Source: Jiella soli (lineage in GTDB: Bacteria > Pseudomonadota > Alphaproteobacteria > Rhizobiales > Rhizobiaceae). From it: a stretch of DNA of 64,000 nt. The stretch lies in NCBI RefSeq assembly GCF_020615385.1, contig NZ_JAJAVB010000022.1:216735-280734 (forward strand). Reading direction: 5' to 3'. Made by a program: the position numbers and the translations under genes. Positions 44,630 through 53,894 of this stretch are shown here, in pieces. How positions within the stretch are numbered: position 1 is the first letter of the stretch; the number at the start of each line of letters is the position of its first letter. The notes beneath the pieces were generated by a model. That model was given only the letters and a program-made list of their open reading frames with translations, had not been told where the DNA came from and did not search any database.

Positions 44630-45532
44630 TTAAAGCACCGGAACGCCGGTCTGCTTGGCCTCGCCCTCCGGCTCGACATGGATCGAGACACGCACACCGG
44701 AAAAGGCGTCCTGCAGTGCGTCCTCGATGCGGTCGCAGATGTCGTGCGCATCGCCCACCGTCATCGCCTCCGGGACGACGAGGTGGAACTCGATGAACAT
44801 GGCGCGGCCGGCCAGCCGGGTCTTGAGGTCGTGGACCTCGATCGCGCCCTGGGCATTGCCGGAGATCAGGTCGCGCACAGTCGCTTCCTCGCTCGGGTCG
44901 ATCGCCTGGTCCATCAGCCCGGAGAGCGAGGAGGTGACGACCATGTAGCCCTCCCGCAGAATGTTGAGGGCGACGAGTGCCGCCATGGCCGGGTCGAGCA
45001 CATGCCAGCCGGTCAAGGTAGCGACGACGAGGCCAGCGAGGACGCCGACCGAGGTGACAACGTCGGCCATGATGTGGCGACCGTCGGCGGCGAGCGCCGG
45101 CGAGCGGTGGCGCCGCCCGCTCCGGATCAGGAACAGCGCCCAGCCGAGATTGATCACCGTCGCCGCGCCGTTGATCAGAATGCCTTCCAGCGGCGCCTCC
45201 AGCGCGCGCGGGGCGAGGAAGGCCTCCCAGGCCTGGCGCAGGATGACGAGGGCCGCGACCACGATCAGGACGCCCTCCACCACCGCGGAGAAATACTCCG
45301 CCTTGGTGTGGCCGAAGGGGTGGTCGCTGTCCGCCGGCTTGTAGCTGAGCGTCACCGCCCAGAGCGCGACGGCCCCGGCGACGACGTTGACGATCGATTC
45401 CATCGCGTCGGAAAACAACGCGACCGACCCCGTGACGTGGTAGGCCACGTATTTGATGACGAGGACCGCCAACGCGACGCCAACCGACGTCGCCGCAATG
45501 CGCTTGGCGAGGTTCGCTCCATGCTCCGGCAT
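44630..45532 (-). CDS. Cation diffusion facilitator family transporter
   Basis: A 300-residue divalent metal/proton antiporter with six membrane helices. Metal-site motifs are LFSDAMESIVN in helix 2 and HIMADVVTS in helix 5 (HxxxD). A C-terminal cytoplasmic ferredoxin-like domain is present (VHDLKTRLAGRAMFIEFHLV, about 235-254). Zinc, iron or manganese are possible substrates. It follows trpE(G) by 18 bases on the same strand, so it may be carried on the trp transcript. Confidence 0.9.
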   Translation of the reverse strand: MPEHGANLAKRIAATSVGVALAVLVIKYVAYHVTGSVALFSDAMESIVNVVAGAVALWAVTLSYKPADSDHPFGHTKAEYFSAVVEGVLIVVAALVILRQAWEAFLAPRALEAPLEGILINGAATVINLGWALFLIRSGRRHRSPALAADGRHIMADVVTSVGVLAGLVVATLTGWHVLDPAMAALVALNILREGYMVVTSSLSGLMDQAIDPSEEATVRDLISGNAQGAIEVHDLKTRLAGRAMFIEFHLVVPEAMTVGDAHDICDRIEDALQDAFSGVRVSIHVEPEGEAKQTGVPVL

Positions 45533-45550
45533 TATCGAACCCGCCGTCGC

Positions 45551-47740
45551 TCAGGCAGCTTTTTCGCGGGCCCGCCGCGGCAGATGCGCGACGATGTTCT
45601 CGATCATCCGCATCCCGGCTTCCCCGCCGAGGCTCATGATGCTTTCGGGGTGGAACTGCACGGCGGCCACCGGCTCGGTGCGGTGTTCGAAGGCCATCAC
45701 GATCCCGTCGTCGGTCTCGGCCGTCACCTCGAATTCCCGCGGCAGCCGCACCGGATCGGCGAAGATCGAGTGATAGCGGCCGACGGTCACCTCGCTCGGC
45801 AGGCCGGAAAAGATGATGCCAGGATTGGCGATGCGGATGCGCGACGGCTTGCCGTGCACCGGCACATGCAGGGTCCGCAGCGTCCCCCCATAGGCCTCGG
45901 CCAGCGCCTGCAAGCCGAGGCAGACCCCGAATATGGCACTGCCATGGGCCCTGGCCGCCGCGATCGTGCCCTTGCAGTCGAAGTCGGACGGGTTGCCCGG
46001 CCCCGGCGAAAGCACCACGAGATCCGGATCGATCCGCGCGAAGATCTCCGCCGGCACCGGCGTGCGCACGGTGGAGACGGTCGCGCCGGTCTGGCGGAAA
46101 TAGTTCGCCAGCGTATGGACGAAGGAGTCCTCGTGGTCGACGAGCAGCACGCGCAGCCCCTCTCCGACGCGCGCGGCATCCCGCCTGCCGGCAGAGGCGT
46201 TGGAGACCCCGGCCTCGCGGATCGCTCCCAGAAGCGCGGAGGCCTTCAGTTCGGTCTCGGCCTCCTCCTCTTCCGGATTGGAATCGTAAAGCAGCGTCGC
46301 CCCGGCCCGGACTTCGGCGATGCCGTCCTTCAGGCGGATGGTCCTCAGCGTCAGCCCGGTATTGAGGTCGCCGTTGAAATGCACCATGCCGACCGCGCCG
46401 CCATACCAGGCGCGCGGGCTCTTCTCATTCTTCTCGATGAAGCGCATCGCCCAGAGCTTGGGCGCCCCGGTGACGGTGACCGCCCAGGCATGGCTGAGAA
46501 ACGCGTCGAAGGCGTCCATGCCGTCGCGCAGGCGTCCCTCGATGTGGTCGACCGTGTGGATAAGCCGCGAATACATCTCGATCTGGCGCCGACCGATGAC
46601 CTTGACCGAGCCCGGCTCGCAGACTCGGCTCTTGTCGTTCCGGTCGACATCCGAGCACATGGTGAGTTCGGACTCGTCCTTCTTGGAATTCAGGAGCTTC
46701 AGAATCTGCTCGGAGTCGGAGATCGCGTCGTCGCCGCGCTTGATCGTGCCGGAGATCGGACAGGTCTCGACGCGGCGCCCGTTCACCCTGACGAACATCT
46801 CCGGGCTCGCGCCGATCAGGAACTCGTTCTCTCCCAGATTGATGAAGAACGAATAGGGCGAGGGATTCACCGCCTTCAGGCGCCGCGAGATCTCCGACGG
46901 CCGATGCTCGGCGCGCTCGTAGAAGACCTGGCCGGGAACAACCTCGAACAGGTCGCCGCGCACGAACTTCTCCTTGGCGGCCCGCACGAGGGAGGCGTAC
47001 TCGCCGGGCTGGTGGTCGCCCCGCGGCGGGATGCGGTCGGAGGCCGCGAACGGCGCCGGCAGGCCGCCGCCGTCGAGCCCTGCCGTCGAGCGGCCGTCCT
47101 TCTCGAAGGCGTAGCGGGTGAGGTAGGCGGCGGCGGAATAGTGGTCGACCTCAAGGAGCTCGTCCGGCAGGTAGAGGACGAGGTCGCGGCGCTCGGGATC
47201 GCGCGACTGGACTTCCTCCACCGGGTCGAACTGGAAGGCGAGATCGTAGCCGAAGGCGCCATAGAGGCCGAGTTCGCGATCCTCTTCCGAGCGGAAGAGG
47301 GAGACGATCGCCCGGAGGACGGAGAACACCGTCGGCACGCGCGAGCGCTCCTCTTCGGTGACGGCCCCTTCCGGCTCGTTGACGACGAGATCGATCCGCG
47401 CCGCGCCCTGCGTCAGCTCGGCGATGTCGGCATGGCCGGCCAGCGCCTCGCCGATCAGGGCGAGAAGAACGGAACCGCGCGCATTCAGCGCCTCGATCCA
47501 CATCTGCCGCCCGCGCGAGGCGACGACGACCGGCGGATCGACGAAGGCCACGTCCTGGCGGGTATAGCGGCCCGGATATTCGTAGTTCGAGAACAGGATC
47601 GCGCCGCGGCGCTCGTCGAGCTGGTCGAAATAAGGCTCGATCGCGCCCTCGTAGGCAACGGCGGTGCGCGTGCGGATCACGACGACGCCGCCAGCGGTGA
47701 CATAGCGCTCGCGCCCGTCGCCCGAATGCTCGCTTGCCAT
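45551..47740 (-). CDS. trpE(G): Fused anthranilate synthase TrpE(G)
   Basis: A 729-residue fusion of both anthranilate synthase subunits, which make anthranilate from chorismate and glutamine. The TrpE part covers about residues 1-515 ([20 protein letters not shown], then the DVDRNDKSR block). The TrpG amidotransferase covers about 530-729, with catalytic Cys in GVCLGLQ and His/Glu in HPES. The fusion is characteristic of Rhizobiales. CCGGAGAG precedes the ATG at 47740. A Trp leader peptide and terminator lie upstream, so expression should respond to charged tryptophanyl-tRNA. Confidence 0.95.
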   Translation of the reverse strand: MASEHSGDGRERYVTAGGVVVIRTRTAVAYEGAIEPYFDQLDERRGAILFSNYEYPGRYTRQDVAFVDPPVVVASRGRQMWIEALNARGSVLLALIGEALAGHADIAELTQGAARIDLVVNEPEGAVTEEERSRVPTVFSVLRAIVSLFRSEEDRELGLYGAFGYDLAFQFDPVEEVQSRDPERRDLVLYLPDELLEVDHYSAAAYLTRYAFEKDGRSTAGLDGGGLPAPFAASDRIPPRGDHQPGEYASLVRAAKEKFVRGDLFEVVPGQVFYERAEHRPSEISRRLKAVNPSPYSFFINLGENEFLIGASPEMFVRVNGRRVETCPISGTIKRGDDAISDSEQILKLLNSKKDESELTMCSDVDRNDKSRVCEPGSVKVIGRRQIEMYSRLIHTVDHIEGRLRDGMDAFDAFLSHAWAVTVTGAPKLWAMRFIEKNEKSPRAWYGGAVGMVHFNGDLNTGLTLRTIRLKDGIAEVRAGATLLYDSNPEEEEAETELKASALLGAIREAGVSNASAGRRDAARVGEGLRVLLVDHEDSFVHTLANYFRQTGATVSTVRTPVPAEIFARIDPDLVVLSPGPGNPSDFDCKGTIAAARAHGSAIFGVCLGLQALAEAYGGTLRTLHVPVHGKPSRIRIANPGIIFSGLPSEVTVGRYHSIFADPVRLPREFEVTAETDDGIVMAFEHRTEPVAAVQFHPESIMSLGGEAGMRMIENIVAHLPRRAREKAA

Positions 47741-47783
47741 GGTTCTCTCCGGTTCAGAGCCCTGAATTCCCGGCGCTCGATGC

Positions 47784-47815
47784 AAAAAGGCCGCCCGGGA
47801 ATTCAAGGCGGCCTT
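47784..47815 (-). terminator. trp attenuator terminator
   Basis: On the minus strand AAGGCCGCC and GGCGGCCTT form a nine-base perfect stem around an eleven-base loop, followed directly by TTT. It lies 35 bases after the trpL stop and 43 bases before trpE(G), the classical attenuator position. Confidence 0.88.
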
Positions 47816-47850
47816 CGTTCGTAATCACAGACGTGATGGTTCGGCCGCTG

Positions 47851-47898
47851 TCAGAGCGTCCACCACCAGTTCTCGGCTGCGACCGTCGAGTTCGTCAT
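47851..47898 (-). CDS. trpL: Trp operon leader peptide
   Basis: A 15-residue leader peptide, MTNSTVAAENWWWTL, with three consecutive Trp codons. Ribosome stalling at these codons when tryptophan is scarce would prevent the downstream terminator from forming. In Sinorhizobium the trpL transcript starts at the AUG itself. Here too no ribosome site is present, and a -10 box ends seven bases before the ATG, fitting a leaderless transcript. Confidence 0.9.
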   Translation of the reverse strand: MTNSTVAAENWWWTL

Positions 47899-47905
47899 GA
47901 TCGAA

Positions 47906-47934
47906 GCGATAGCCGACACCGTTCCAAAGGGCAA
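47906..47934 (-). promoter_or_regulatory. trpL promoter
   Basis: Minus-strand TTGCCC (47934-47929), a 17-base spacer, TATCGC (47911-47906), then seven bases to the A of the trpL ATG. Spacing is ideal for a sigma70-type promoter starting transcription at the AUG. Confidence 0.65.
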
Positions 47935-47984
47935 TGAAAAATGGCCGCCCGCTCCCGCTTGCCGGACGGACCAGCCATCGGGCT

Positions 47985-49592
47985 TCACGCCGCGATCGAC
48001 AGCCGAGCGGGATCGGCGGGATGTTTGAGGAGGAATTCGCGGAAGGCCGGCGGCGTAAGCGGACGGGAGATGAAGTAGCCCTGAACATAGTCGATCGGCG
48101 GCTCGACCGAGCGCAGCTGATCGAGCCGTTCGCGGGTCTCGACGCCTTCGACGACGATCGAGCGCGCCGAGGCGTGGATCATCTCGATCGCATGACCGAG
48201 CATGCGGGCCATCAGGCTGTCCGCCGGCGCCATGGCGAAGGAGCGGTCGAGCTTCACGCCGTCTACCGAGAGCGCGGCAAGGTTGTGGATGCTGGAATAG
48301 CCGGCTCCGAAATCATCGATGAACGTCTGAATTCCGGCCTGGCGCAGAAGCTCGATCTCGCGCTGCGCCCATTCCACCACGACGGCGTCGCTCTCGACGA
48401 GTTCGACCACGACGGTGAAGCGATCGGGTTCCGACAGGAACGGCCTGAAGACGTCGCACAGCACCTTGCTGTCGAGGTCGCGCGGAAAGATGTTGAAGGT
48501 GACCAGCAGCTTATGGCCATCCGGGACCTTGGCGGAGAGATCGGCGTAGGCGCGCTCGACCACCATGCGCGTGAAGCTCATCGTGAGCCCGTAACGCTCG
48601 ACCAGCGGGATGAACCGGTCGGGGTAGACGATCTGATCGTCGACGTCCCGCCAGCGGGCAAGAACCTCGCAGGCGGAGATCCGTCCCGTGCGCAGTTCCA
48701 TGATCGGCTGATACATGCATATGACGGATTCCGGGCCGAGGTGCCGGCGGAACCGCTTCTCGAACGACCAGTGGCGCACGATCATGGCGCGGCCGCGATC
48801 CGCCAGGGCAATCGCCAGGACGGCGGCGACCAGCAGCGCAACGACCGCGCCGACTTTCTGATCCTTCAGATAGCCGAGGAACGAGGCTTCGGTGGTGACG
48901 CAGAACCGCCCGTTCGCCGTGCAGCGGCTTTCGCTGAGGCGAGGCAAAAGGCCCGACAGCCCTCCGCCGGCCGCTTCCACGAACTGCGAGTGGACGCCCT
49001 CGCGGCCGCCGCGGTGCCGCCAGACGCCGGACTGCGACACCGCCACGAGTTCCACCGCAAGCCAGCTGGTGCCGAGATAGCTCAGCTGTGCCTTCGGAAC
49101 GACCAGCGCGAACGGGCCCCGGGAGACGAGGGAGCCCACGAGGCCGTCCAGGCCGAGAAAGGCGAGATCGCGGTCAAAGCGGTTGGCCGGCGCTTCCGCC
49201 GTCTCCACCGTGTCGGGAGGGCCGAGATCCAGCGCCTGCGAAGACCATCCCTTGCTCAGCGAGCACTTCACCCTGCCGTCCGGTGCATAGAGAAATTCGC
49301 TGATGCCGTCGGGAAGATAGGCGACGCGCCGCATCTGATCGAGGAACGGCTGGGAACAGGGGGCAGCGGTGACGCCCTTTTCCAGAGCGCTGAAGGCCTC
49401 GTCGATCTTGACGCCCACGTCGATGACCGGCTGCAGCGCCTCCTGCGCTTCGGACCTCATGGTATGGTGGATCTGCTGGACCGCGAACAGCGCGGCAAAT
49501 CCAACGAAACCAGCAAACAACAGGCAGCCGAGCAGCAACGAAATGATCGTCTGCTGCCTGGAGGAAATGAAGAGGCTGACCAGTTTTGCCAT
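47985..49592 (-). CDS. CSS-motif EAL cyclic-di-GMP phosphodiesterase
   Basis: A 535-residue membrane protein with two helices (about 16-40 and 248-265) flanking a periplasmic loop that starts with a CSQ motif near residue 78, as in redox-sensing CSS domains. The EAL domain (about 290-520) has EVL in place of EAL, FNIFPRD, VELVESD, DDFGAGYSS, KLDRSF, VEGVET and QGYFISRP, so the metal-binding and catalytic residues appear intact. It should degrade cyclic di-GMP, perhaps controlled by periplasmic disulfide state. ATG at 49592 has GGTGGGGA upstream. Confidence 0.9.
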   Translation of the reverse strand: MAKLVSLFISSRQQTIISLLLGCLLFAGFVGFAALFAVQQIHHTMRSEAQEALQPVIDVGVKIDEAFSALEKGVTAAPCSQPFLDQMRRVAYLPDGISEFLYAPDGRVKCSLSKGWSSQALDLGPPDTVETAEAPANRFDRDLAFLGLDGLVGSLVSRGPFALVVPKAQLSYLGTSWLAVELVAVSQSGVWRHRGGREGVHSQFVEAAGGGLSGLLPRLSESRCTANGRFCVTTEASFLGYLKDQKVGAVVALLVAAVLAIALADRGRAMIVRHWSFEKRFRRHLGPESVICMYQPIMELRTGRISACEVLARWRDVDDQIVYPDRFIPLVERYGLTMSFTRMVVERAYADLSAKVPDGHKLLVTFNIFPRDLDSKVLCDVFRPFLSEPDRFTVVVELVESDAVVVEWAQREIELLRQAGIQTFIDDFGAGYSSIHNLAALSVDGVKLDRSFAMAPADSLMARMLGHAIEMIHASARSIVVEGVETRERLDQLRSVEPPIDYVQGYFISRPLTPPAFREFLLKHPADPARLSIAA

Positions 49593-49957
49593 GCTTTCCC
49601 CACCTTGGGATTTAGTCAAAGTGAGCCTGAAACCCATCAAGAAGGGTTTAACAGAGCCGACCAAAATTTCCCGGAAGACGGGAAATTTCCCACCGTTCCA
49701 ACAATCGCTTGCATAGATGGGGTGGCGGTCGCCGGTCCCGCGGGGCGGCAAGGGGATGGACTTCGGCGCGCTTTCGGCGCCCCCTTTCATCGACGGTCCT
49801 CTTTTTGCAGCGGGCAGCCGCGACGCTCCGTCACATCCGATCGCCCAAAACGTCAGAAGTCCCCGAGCGGTCGCTGCCGTCGAGACGCGGGCCTATCCGG
49901 CCAGGGCCGCGTCTGCATGACGGCGCGACAGGCTGCTCGCCGGCAGCACCAAATCGG
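49593..49957. other. Intergenic region upstream of the EAL gene
   Basis: 365 bases. The part nearest the EAL gene (49600-49720) is A+T-richer and contains two hairpins listed separately. The rest (49720-49957) is G+C-rich with no convincing gene or signal. Confidence 0.5.
49630..49688 (-). promoter_or_regulatory. Tandem inverted repeats upstream of the EAL phosphodiesterase
   Basis: The first repeat is AAACCC/GGGTTT with an eight-base loop (49630-49649). The second is a ten-base perfect repeat AAATTTCCCG/CGGGAAATTT with a five-base loop (49664-49688). They lie 38-96 bases before the EAL start, so they could be a structured 5' leader or operators. On the minus strand the larger one is followed by TGG after its own AAATTT arm, giving a weak terminator look. 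Confidence 0.5.
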
Positions 49958-51688
49958 TTAAGAGGATGCGGCGGCGAGACCCTGATAGATCGACACGCAG
50001 TGAAGCACGGCCTGCATCTGGGCCGTATGCTGGAGGACGAAGCCGTCGCCGTAGATCGTCTCGTCCGGTGCCTCGGTGATCAGGCTGAGCGGCGTTCTGG
50101 ACTGCGGGCTTTCCGAAAGGAAGATCGCGAACCCGTTCAACACTTCGAACGGCATCGCGGTGGAGTGGCCGCGCAGGGCCTCGAGTTGACGAGCGTTCAG
50201 CGCGACCAGGTCGCGGTTCTCCGCCAGCCGTTCCGTCAGGCGCCGGACCAGCGTCCGCCCCGCATCGCCCCAGCCGGCATGGTAGTTGCAGATGAGGAAG
50301 AAGCCCTTCGGGATCGTCCACTTCTCGAAGCCCTTCGGCAGATAGCCCGAGAGCGGCCGCGTCCATTCGTGGGAGGGGTAGCCGTGGAGGTTGATGTGCA
50401 GCTTCGCGCCGGTCATCTCCAGGCCCTTGAGATGGGCGCGACGCTCGTCGTCCGGCGCCTCCATGGCCTGGGAGATGTCGTTGCCGCAGGCGGCGTGGCG
50501 GGCGGCATGATGCATGTGCCGCGGATTGTGCGCGATTAGCCGTTGGTGCAGTTCGTAGCCGTCGACATTCTCGACAGGAACGAGCGCGAAATGCGCCGCC
50601 GGGTCGTCGGCAAGCCGCCTTGCGGCCCGCAGCGCTCCAACGACGCCGCTCGTCTCGTTTGCATGCTGGGCCGCGGTGATCAGCACCGGGGACCCCGTCC
50701 CCGGCTTGTAGAATCCATGCGACACGCGGCCCTGGCGCGATCCGGCCGTAAATCGCGTCCCGCCCGGAAGGCGGCCGAGTTCGGCGCGGATCTGCGCGAT
50801 CGTCAGCGGGCGCGTGGCGGTTTCGAGCGGCATCGCGGCGCCCGCCGTCTCCGCGCCGTCGCTCTCGTGAGTGTCGGTGGTGATCACAAGGCGCGCCGGG
50901 CCGTCGCCGCGCCGGACATCCGGAACGATCTGGCCGGGACATCCGGCAGGCGGGGCGCCGGCCGCCGCTGGCGGAGCGTCGAGCAGTTCGCGCAGGGCGA
51001 AGTAGAGTTCCTCGTGCATCGCCTCGCGCAGGCTGAGGACCTCTTCGCCCCAGCCGAGCGGTTCATCGTCTGCCGCAAGGTCGACGCGCAATATCAGCCG
51101 CTCGAAACGGCCGCGCTCCTGTTCGCTGCGAGCGGTCCGCACAGCCGCGACGGCGGACAGGAACAGCGTTTCGAATTCGCTCGCCAGAGCCTCCCCCTGC
51201 CCGGCGCCGATCCGCAGCCAGCCGGACGCCGCGAGGACAGGGTCGCCAGTCGTTCCCTCCCGCAGGACATTGGGCGCGAAGACACGGTGGGTGATGACGC
51301 GCCCGTCCGCACGGGTCAGTTCGACCTCATAGTCGAGCCCTTCGCCGCCCGCTTCAAAGACGGTTTCGACCGGCGCCAGAAGCGGCTTCAGCGGATAGCA
51401 CTCCAGACGGAAGCGGTCCGGATGGGCCGCCTCGTGCCTCGGATAGCGGATAGACGCCCGCTCCAGACCGGCCGTGTCGACCTCCTCGCGGAAGAAGCAG
51501 AGGAGCGGCTTGTAGGCGCTTCGCAGGCGAACCTCGACACCGGCGGCGGCCAGCCGGCGTTCCGCCGCCCGCCGTGCCGGGCCGTCCTCGAACAGCCAGG
51601 CCTCCACCCGCTCCCGCGGTTTTGCCGTCAGTTGCGCCACCAGCGCGTCGAGCGTTCGCGGATAGGTCTCGTCGAAGATCGTGGTCAT
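49958..51688 (-). CDS. M14-family zinc carboxypeptidase-like protein
   Basis: A 576-residue protein. The C-terminal half (about 310-560) is an M14 domain with the zinc motif HANE in AAQHANETSG, a third His in INLHGYPSHEW and a catalytic Glu in LITEAPDE. The first 300 residues are a beta-rich domain without known motifs. No signal peptide is seen, so it is probably cytoplasmic. It may remove an amino acid or deacylate an amide substrate. It lies 133 bases downstream of the LysR gene on the same strand, and may belong to the catabolic locus next to it. Confidence 0.85.
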   Translation of the reverse strand: MTTIFDETYPRTLDALVAQLTAKPRERVEAWLFEDGPARRAAERRLAAAGVEVRLRSAYKPLLCFFREEVDTAGLERASIRYPRHEAAHPDRFRLECYPLKPLLAPVETVFEAGGEGLDYEVELTRADGRVITHRVFAPNVLREGTTGDPVLAASGWLRIGAGQGEALASEFETLFLSAVAAVRTARSEQERGRFERLILRVDLAADDEPLGWGEEVLSLREAMHEELYFALRELLDAPPAAAGAPPAGCPGQIVPDVRRGDGPARLVITTDTHESDGAETAGAAMPLETATRPLTIAQIRAELGRLPGGTRFTAGSRQGRVSHGFYKPGTGSPVLITAAQHANETSGVVGALRAARRLADDPAAHFALVPVENVDGYELHQRLIAHNPRHMHHAARHAACGNDISQAMEAPDDERRAHLKGLEMTGAKLHINLHGYPSHEWTRPLSGYLPKGFEKWTIPKGFFLICNYHAGWGDAGRTLVRRLTERLAENRDLVALNARQLEALRGHSTAMPFEVLNGFAIFLSESPQSRTPLSLITEAPDETIYGDGFVLQHTAQMQAVLHCVSIYQGLAAASS

Positions 51689-51821
51689 CCGGCATCTTTT
51701 GCATCGAGGCGGTCGCGGGACCAGTCGCCGAAGTAAATCCGGCCGATGATTGGCGGCGCGATAGCGAGCCGGAGAGGATGAAGCCCTTGAGGCGTTTCGC
51801 GATCGGCTCCCATCGCCGCGC

Positions 51822-52733
51822 TCAATGTTTCGTCTCGCGCCGCATCTGGCCCCGCACCTCCTCGACGAAGGCCGTGATCGGCGGATGAGCGCGATCGCCC
51901 GTGCGCACCGCGATGAAATGCTGCGAGGAGAAACTGTAGCGCGAGGGCTTCAGGGCCCGCATCTCGCCCCGCGCCACATAGGGATCGCCGATATGCCGCG
52001 GTAGAAACCCGACATAGGCGCCCGACAGGATCATCATCGCCTGCCCCTCCATCTGCATCACCGTCCCCTCGGGGCGCGGATGATGGGCGCGGTAGATGTC
52101 GTCGAAATGCAGATAGCCGCGCACGCTGAACGATGCGGCCTCGATCTCGGCGGCGCTGATCTCCGCGTCGGGCCGGGAAAACAGCGGGTGGCCGCCGCCG
52201 CAGTAGAGCGCATGCGGCTCGCGCCAGATCGGCTTGTAGGTGATGCCGGAGATCTTCTGCGACATCGGCCCGATCACGAGGTCGCGCCGCCCGTCCGCCA
52301 GGGCCCGCTCGAGGTCGCTGGGCGTTGCCAGCCACAGGTCGACGAACACGTCCGGCGCATAGGCGTGATAGCGACCGAGCGCCGTTTGCAGGCCGAGTTC
52401 GGGCGAGGTGACCACGCCGTCGACGATGCCGATGCGCAGACGGCCGGTCAGCCGCTCGCTTTCCTTGCCGATGCGGGCATGGAAACTGTCGATGTCGGCG
52501 AACAGGAGCTTGGCCGCGGCATAGGTCGCCTTGCCGAATTCCGTCAGCCGGAAGCCGCCCCGCCCGCGCTCGCAGAGCCGGTTTCCCAACTTCTTCTCCA
52601 GCGTCGCGATATGGGTGGAGAGCGTCGACTGGCTGAGGTTGAGGGCGATCTGGGCCGGACCGAAACCGCCGGAATCGGCCAGTTCCACGAAGACTCGGAT
52701 CAGGCGAAGATCGATATTGTCCAGGCGCCGCAT
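51822..52733 (-). CDS. LysR-family transcriptional regulator
   Basis: A 303-residue LysR protein. The N-terminal winged helix (about 2-60) contains LADSGGFGPAQIALNLSQST, and the co-inducer-binding domain runs from about 88 to 290. It diverges from the ABC importer gene and probably controls that operon, with the inverted repeats in the gap as operator. ATG at 52733 gives the usual MRRLDNIDLRLI start; a TTG at 52796 is in frame but overlaps the operator. Confidence 0.9.
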   Translation of the reverse strand: MRRLDNIDLRLIRVFVELADSGGFGPAQIALNLSQSTLSTHIATLEKKLGNRLCERGRGGFRLTEFGKATYAAAKLLFADIDSFHARIGKESERLTGRLRIGIVDGVVTSPELGLQTALGRYHAYAPDVFVDLWLATPSDLERALADGRRDLVIGPMSQKISGITYKPIWREPHALYCGGGHPLFSRPDAEISAAEIEAASFSVRGYLHFDDIYRAHHPRPEGTVMQMEGQAMMILSGAYVGFLPRHIGDPYVARGEMRALKPSRYSFSSQHFIAVRTGDRAHPPITAFVEEVRGQMRRETKH

Positions 52734-52740
52734 GACTTCA

Positions 52741-52790
52741 CATCGAAGTTTTTCAATCTGTCCTTCGATGAAATCTGATTTCTTTCGATG
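52741..52790. promoter_or_regulatory. LysR-type operator repeats
   Basis: CATCGAAG (52741-52748) and CTTCGATG (52763-52770) are eight-base perfect inverted arms. TTTCGATG follows at 52783-52790, exactly 20 bases after the second arm. Three half-sites on one face of the helix between the divergent LysR and ABC genes fit a LysR recognition-plus-activation site. Confidence 0.65.
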
Positions 52791-52840
52791 TGACAATTGC
52801 CGACACTCAGGCTCCTTCCCACGAAGAGAAAGGCCCGCCG

Positions 52841-53848
52841 ATGAAATCCCGCAGCCTTACGGCAGCCAGCCTCGCCCTTGGCGCCGCGATCCTGACCTCT
52901 TCCCTCGCCTTCGCCGACGACACCGTCCGCGTGATGGCGCCGACCTGGCCGGGCTTCGCGCCGGTCTTCGTCGCGATGGACAAGGGCTATTTCAAGGACC
53001 TCGGCCTCGACGTGCAGTTCACCTTCGAGGACGACCGCTCAAACGTGCTCGCCGCCATGGCGCGCGGCGACATCGACGTCGACATGCGGACCGTCGGCGA
53101 GCATCAGGGCCGACCGAGGACGCCGGAAACGCCGGGCAAGATCATCGGCACGATCGACAAGTCGGTCGGCGGCGACGGCGTCATTGCGGCCGGCTCGATC
53201 GATACCGTCGCGGACCTCAAGGGCAAGAAGATCGCCGCCGAGCCGAACATTCCGGCGCGGCTCCTCCTGCAGCTCGCGCTGAAGAAGGTCGGGCTGAAGC
53301 TCAGCGACCTGTCGATCGTGGACATCGCGACGGCCGACACGGTCGCGGTCTTCTCCGACGATTCCATCGCCGCCGTCGCGACCTACGAGCCGTTCATGTC
53401 GCAGTCGGTCAAGGCGCTGCCGAACCGCAAGCCGAAGATCCTCATCTCGTCGAAGGACAGCGACATCATCGTCGACGTCATCACCGCGCGGGACGCCGAT
53501 CTCGACGAGAACCCCGAGAAATACGCCAAATTCCTCGCCGGCATCTACAAGGCGATCGACCTCTACAAGTCCAATCCCGACGAGTTCATCGCCGATGCGG
53601 CTCCGCACTACAATCTGTCCGACGCCGAGGTGAAGGACATACTCGACACCTCGCTCGCCTATACCGATCTCGCCGAGTCCCGCACGCTGATCGGCACGGC
53701 GGACAAGCCGGGAACGCTGACCGGCATCTTCGACACGGTGATGCAGCTGAACCTCGAGAACGGCGCGGCGGAGGTCGAGCTGAAGGCCTCCGAGGAGATC
53801 GATCCGAAGCCGATGTCCATGGTCGAGGATGGCATGGTGAAGGGCTGA
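52841..53848 (+). CDS. ABC transporter substrate-binding protein (NMT1/SsuA-like)
   Basis: A 335-residue periplasmic binding protein. A signal peptide ends near residue 24 (LAFA). The NMT1/SsuA pattern VRVMAPTWPGFAPVFVAMDK (about 29-48) is followed by GYFKDLGLDVQF. Relatives bind nitrate, sulfonates, taurine or pyrimidine-like organics, and the ligand here is unknown. It is the first gene of an operon of seven closely spaced genes on the plus strand. A weak AGAGAAAGG precedes the ATG at 52841. Confidence 0.9.
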   Translation: MKSRSLTAASLALGAAILTSSLAFADDTVRVMAPTWPGFAPVFVAMDKGYFKDLGLDVQFTFEDDRSNVLAAMARGDIDVDMRTVGEHQGRPRTPETPGKIIGTIDKSVGGDGVIAAGSIDTVADLKGKKIAAEPNIPARLLLQLALKKVGLKLSDLSIVDIATADTVAVFSDDSIAAVATYEPFMSQSVKALPNRKPKILISSKDSDIIVDVITARDADLDENPEKYAKFLAGIYKAIDLYKSNPDEFIADAAPHYNLSDAEVKDILDTSLAYTDLAESRTLIGTADKPGTLTGIFDTVMQLNLENGAAEVELKASEEIDPKPMSMVEDGMVKG

Positions 53849-53894
53849 GAGGGCGCTTTTGCCGGTCCGGCCGAACGATCGCGGGAGAGAAGCG

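Noticed and set aside
44678-47824. 1048-codon open frame on the plus strand opposite the cation efflux and trpE(G) genes
   Set aside because: It runs antisense through two clear genes and has no recognisable motif or ribosome site.
49717-49920. 67-codon open frame upstream of the EAL gene
   Set aside because: No ribosome site, Arg/Pro-rich composition, and no neighbour or motif to support it.
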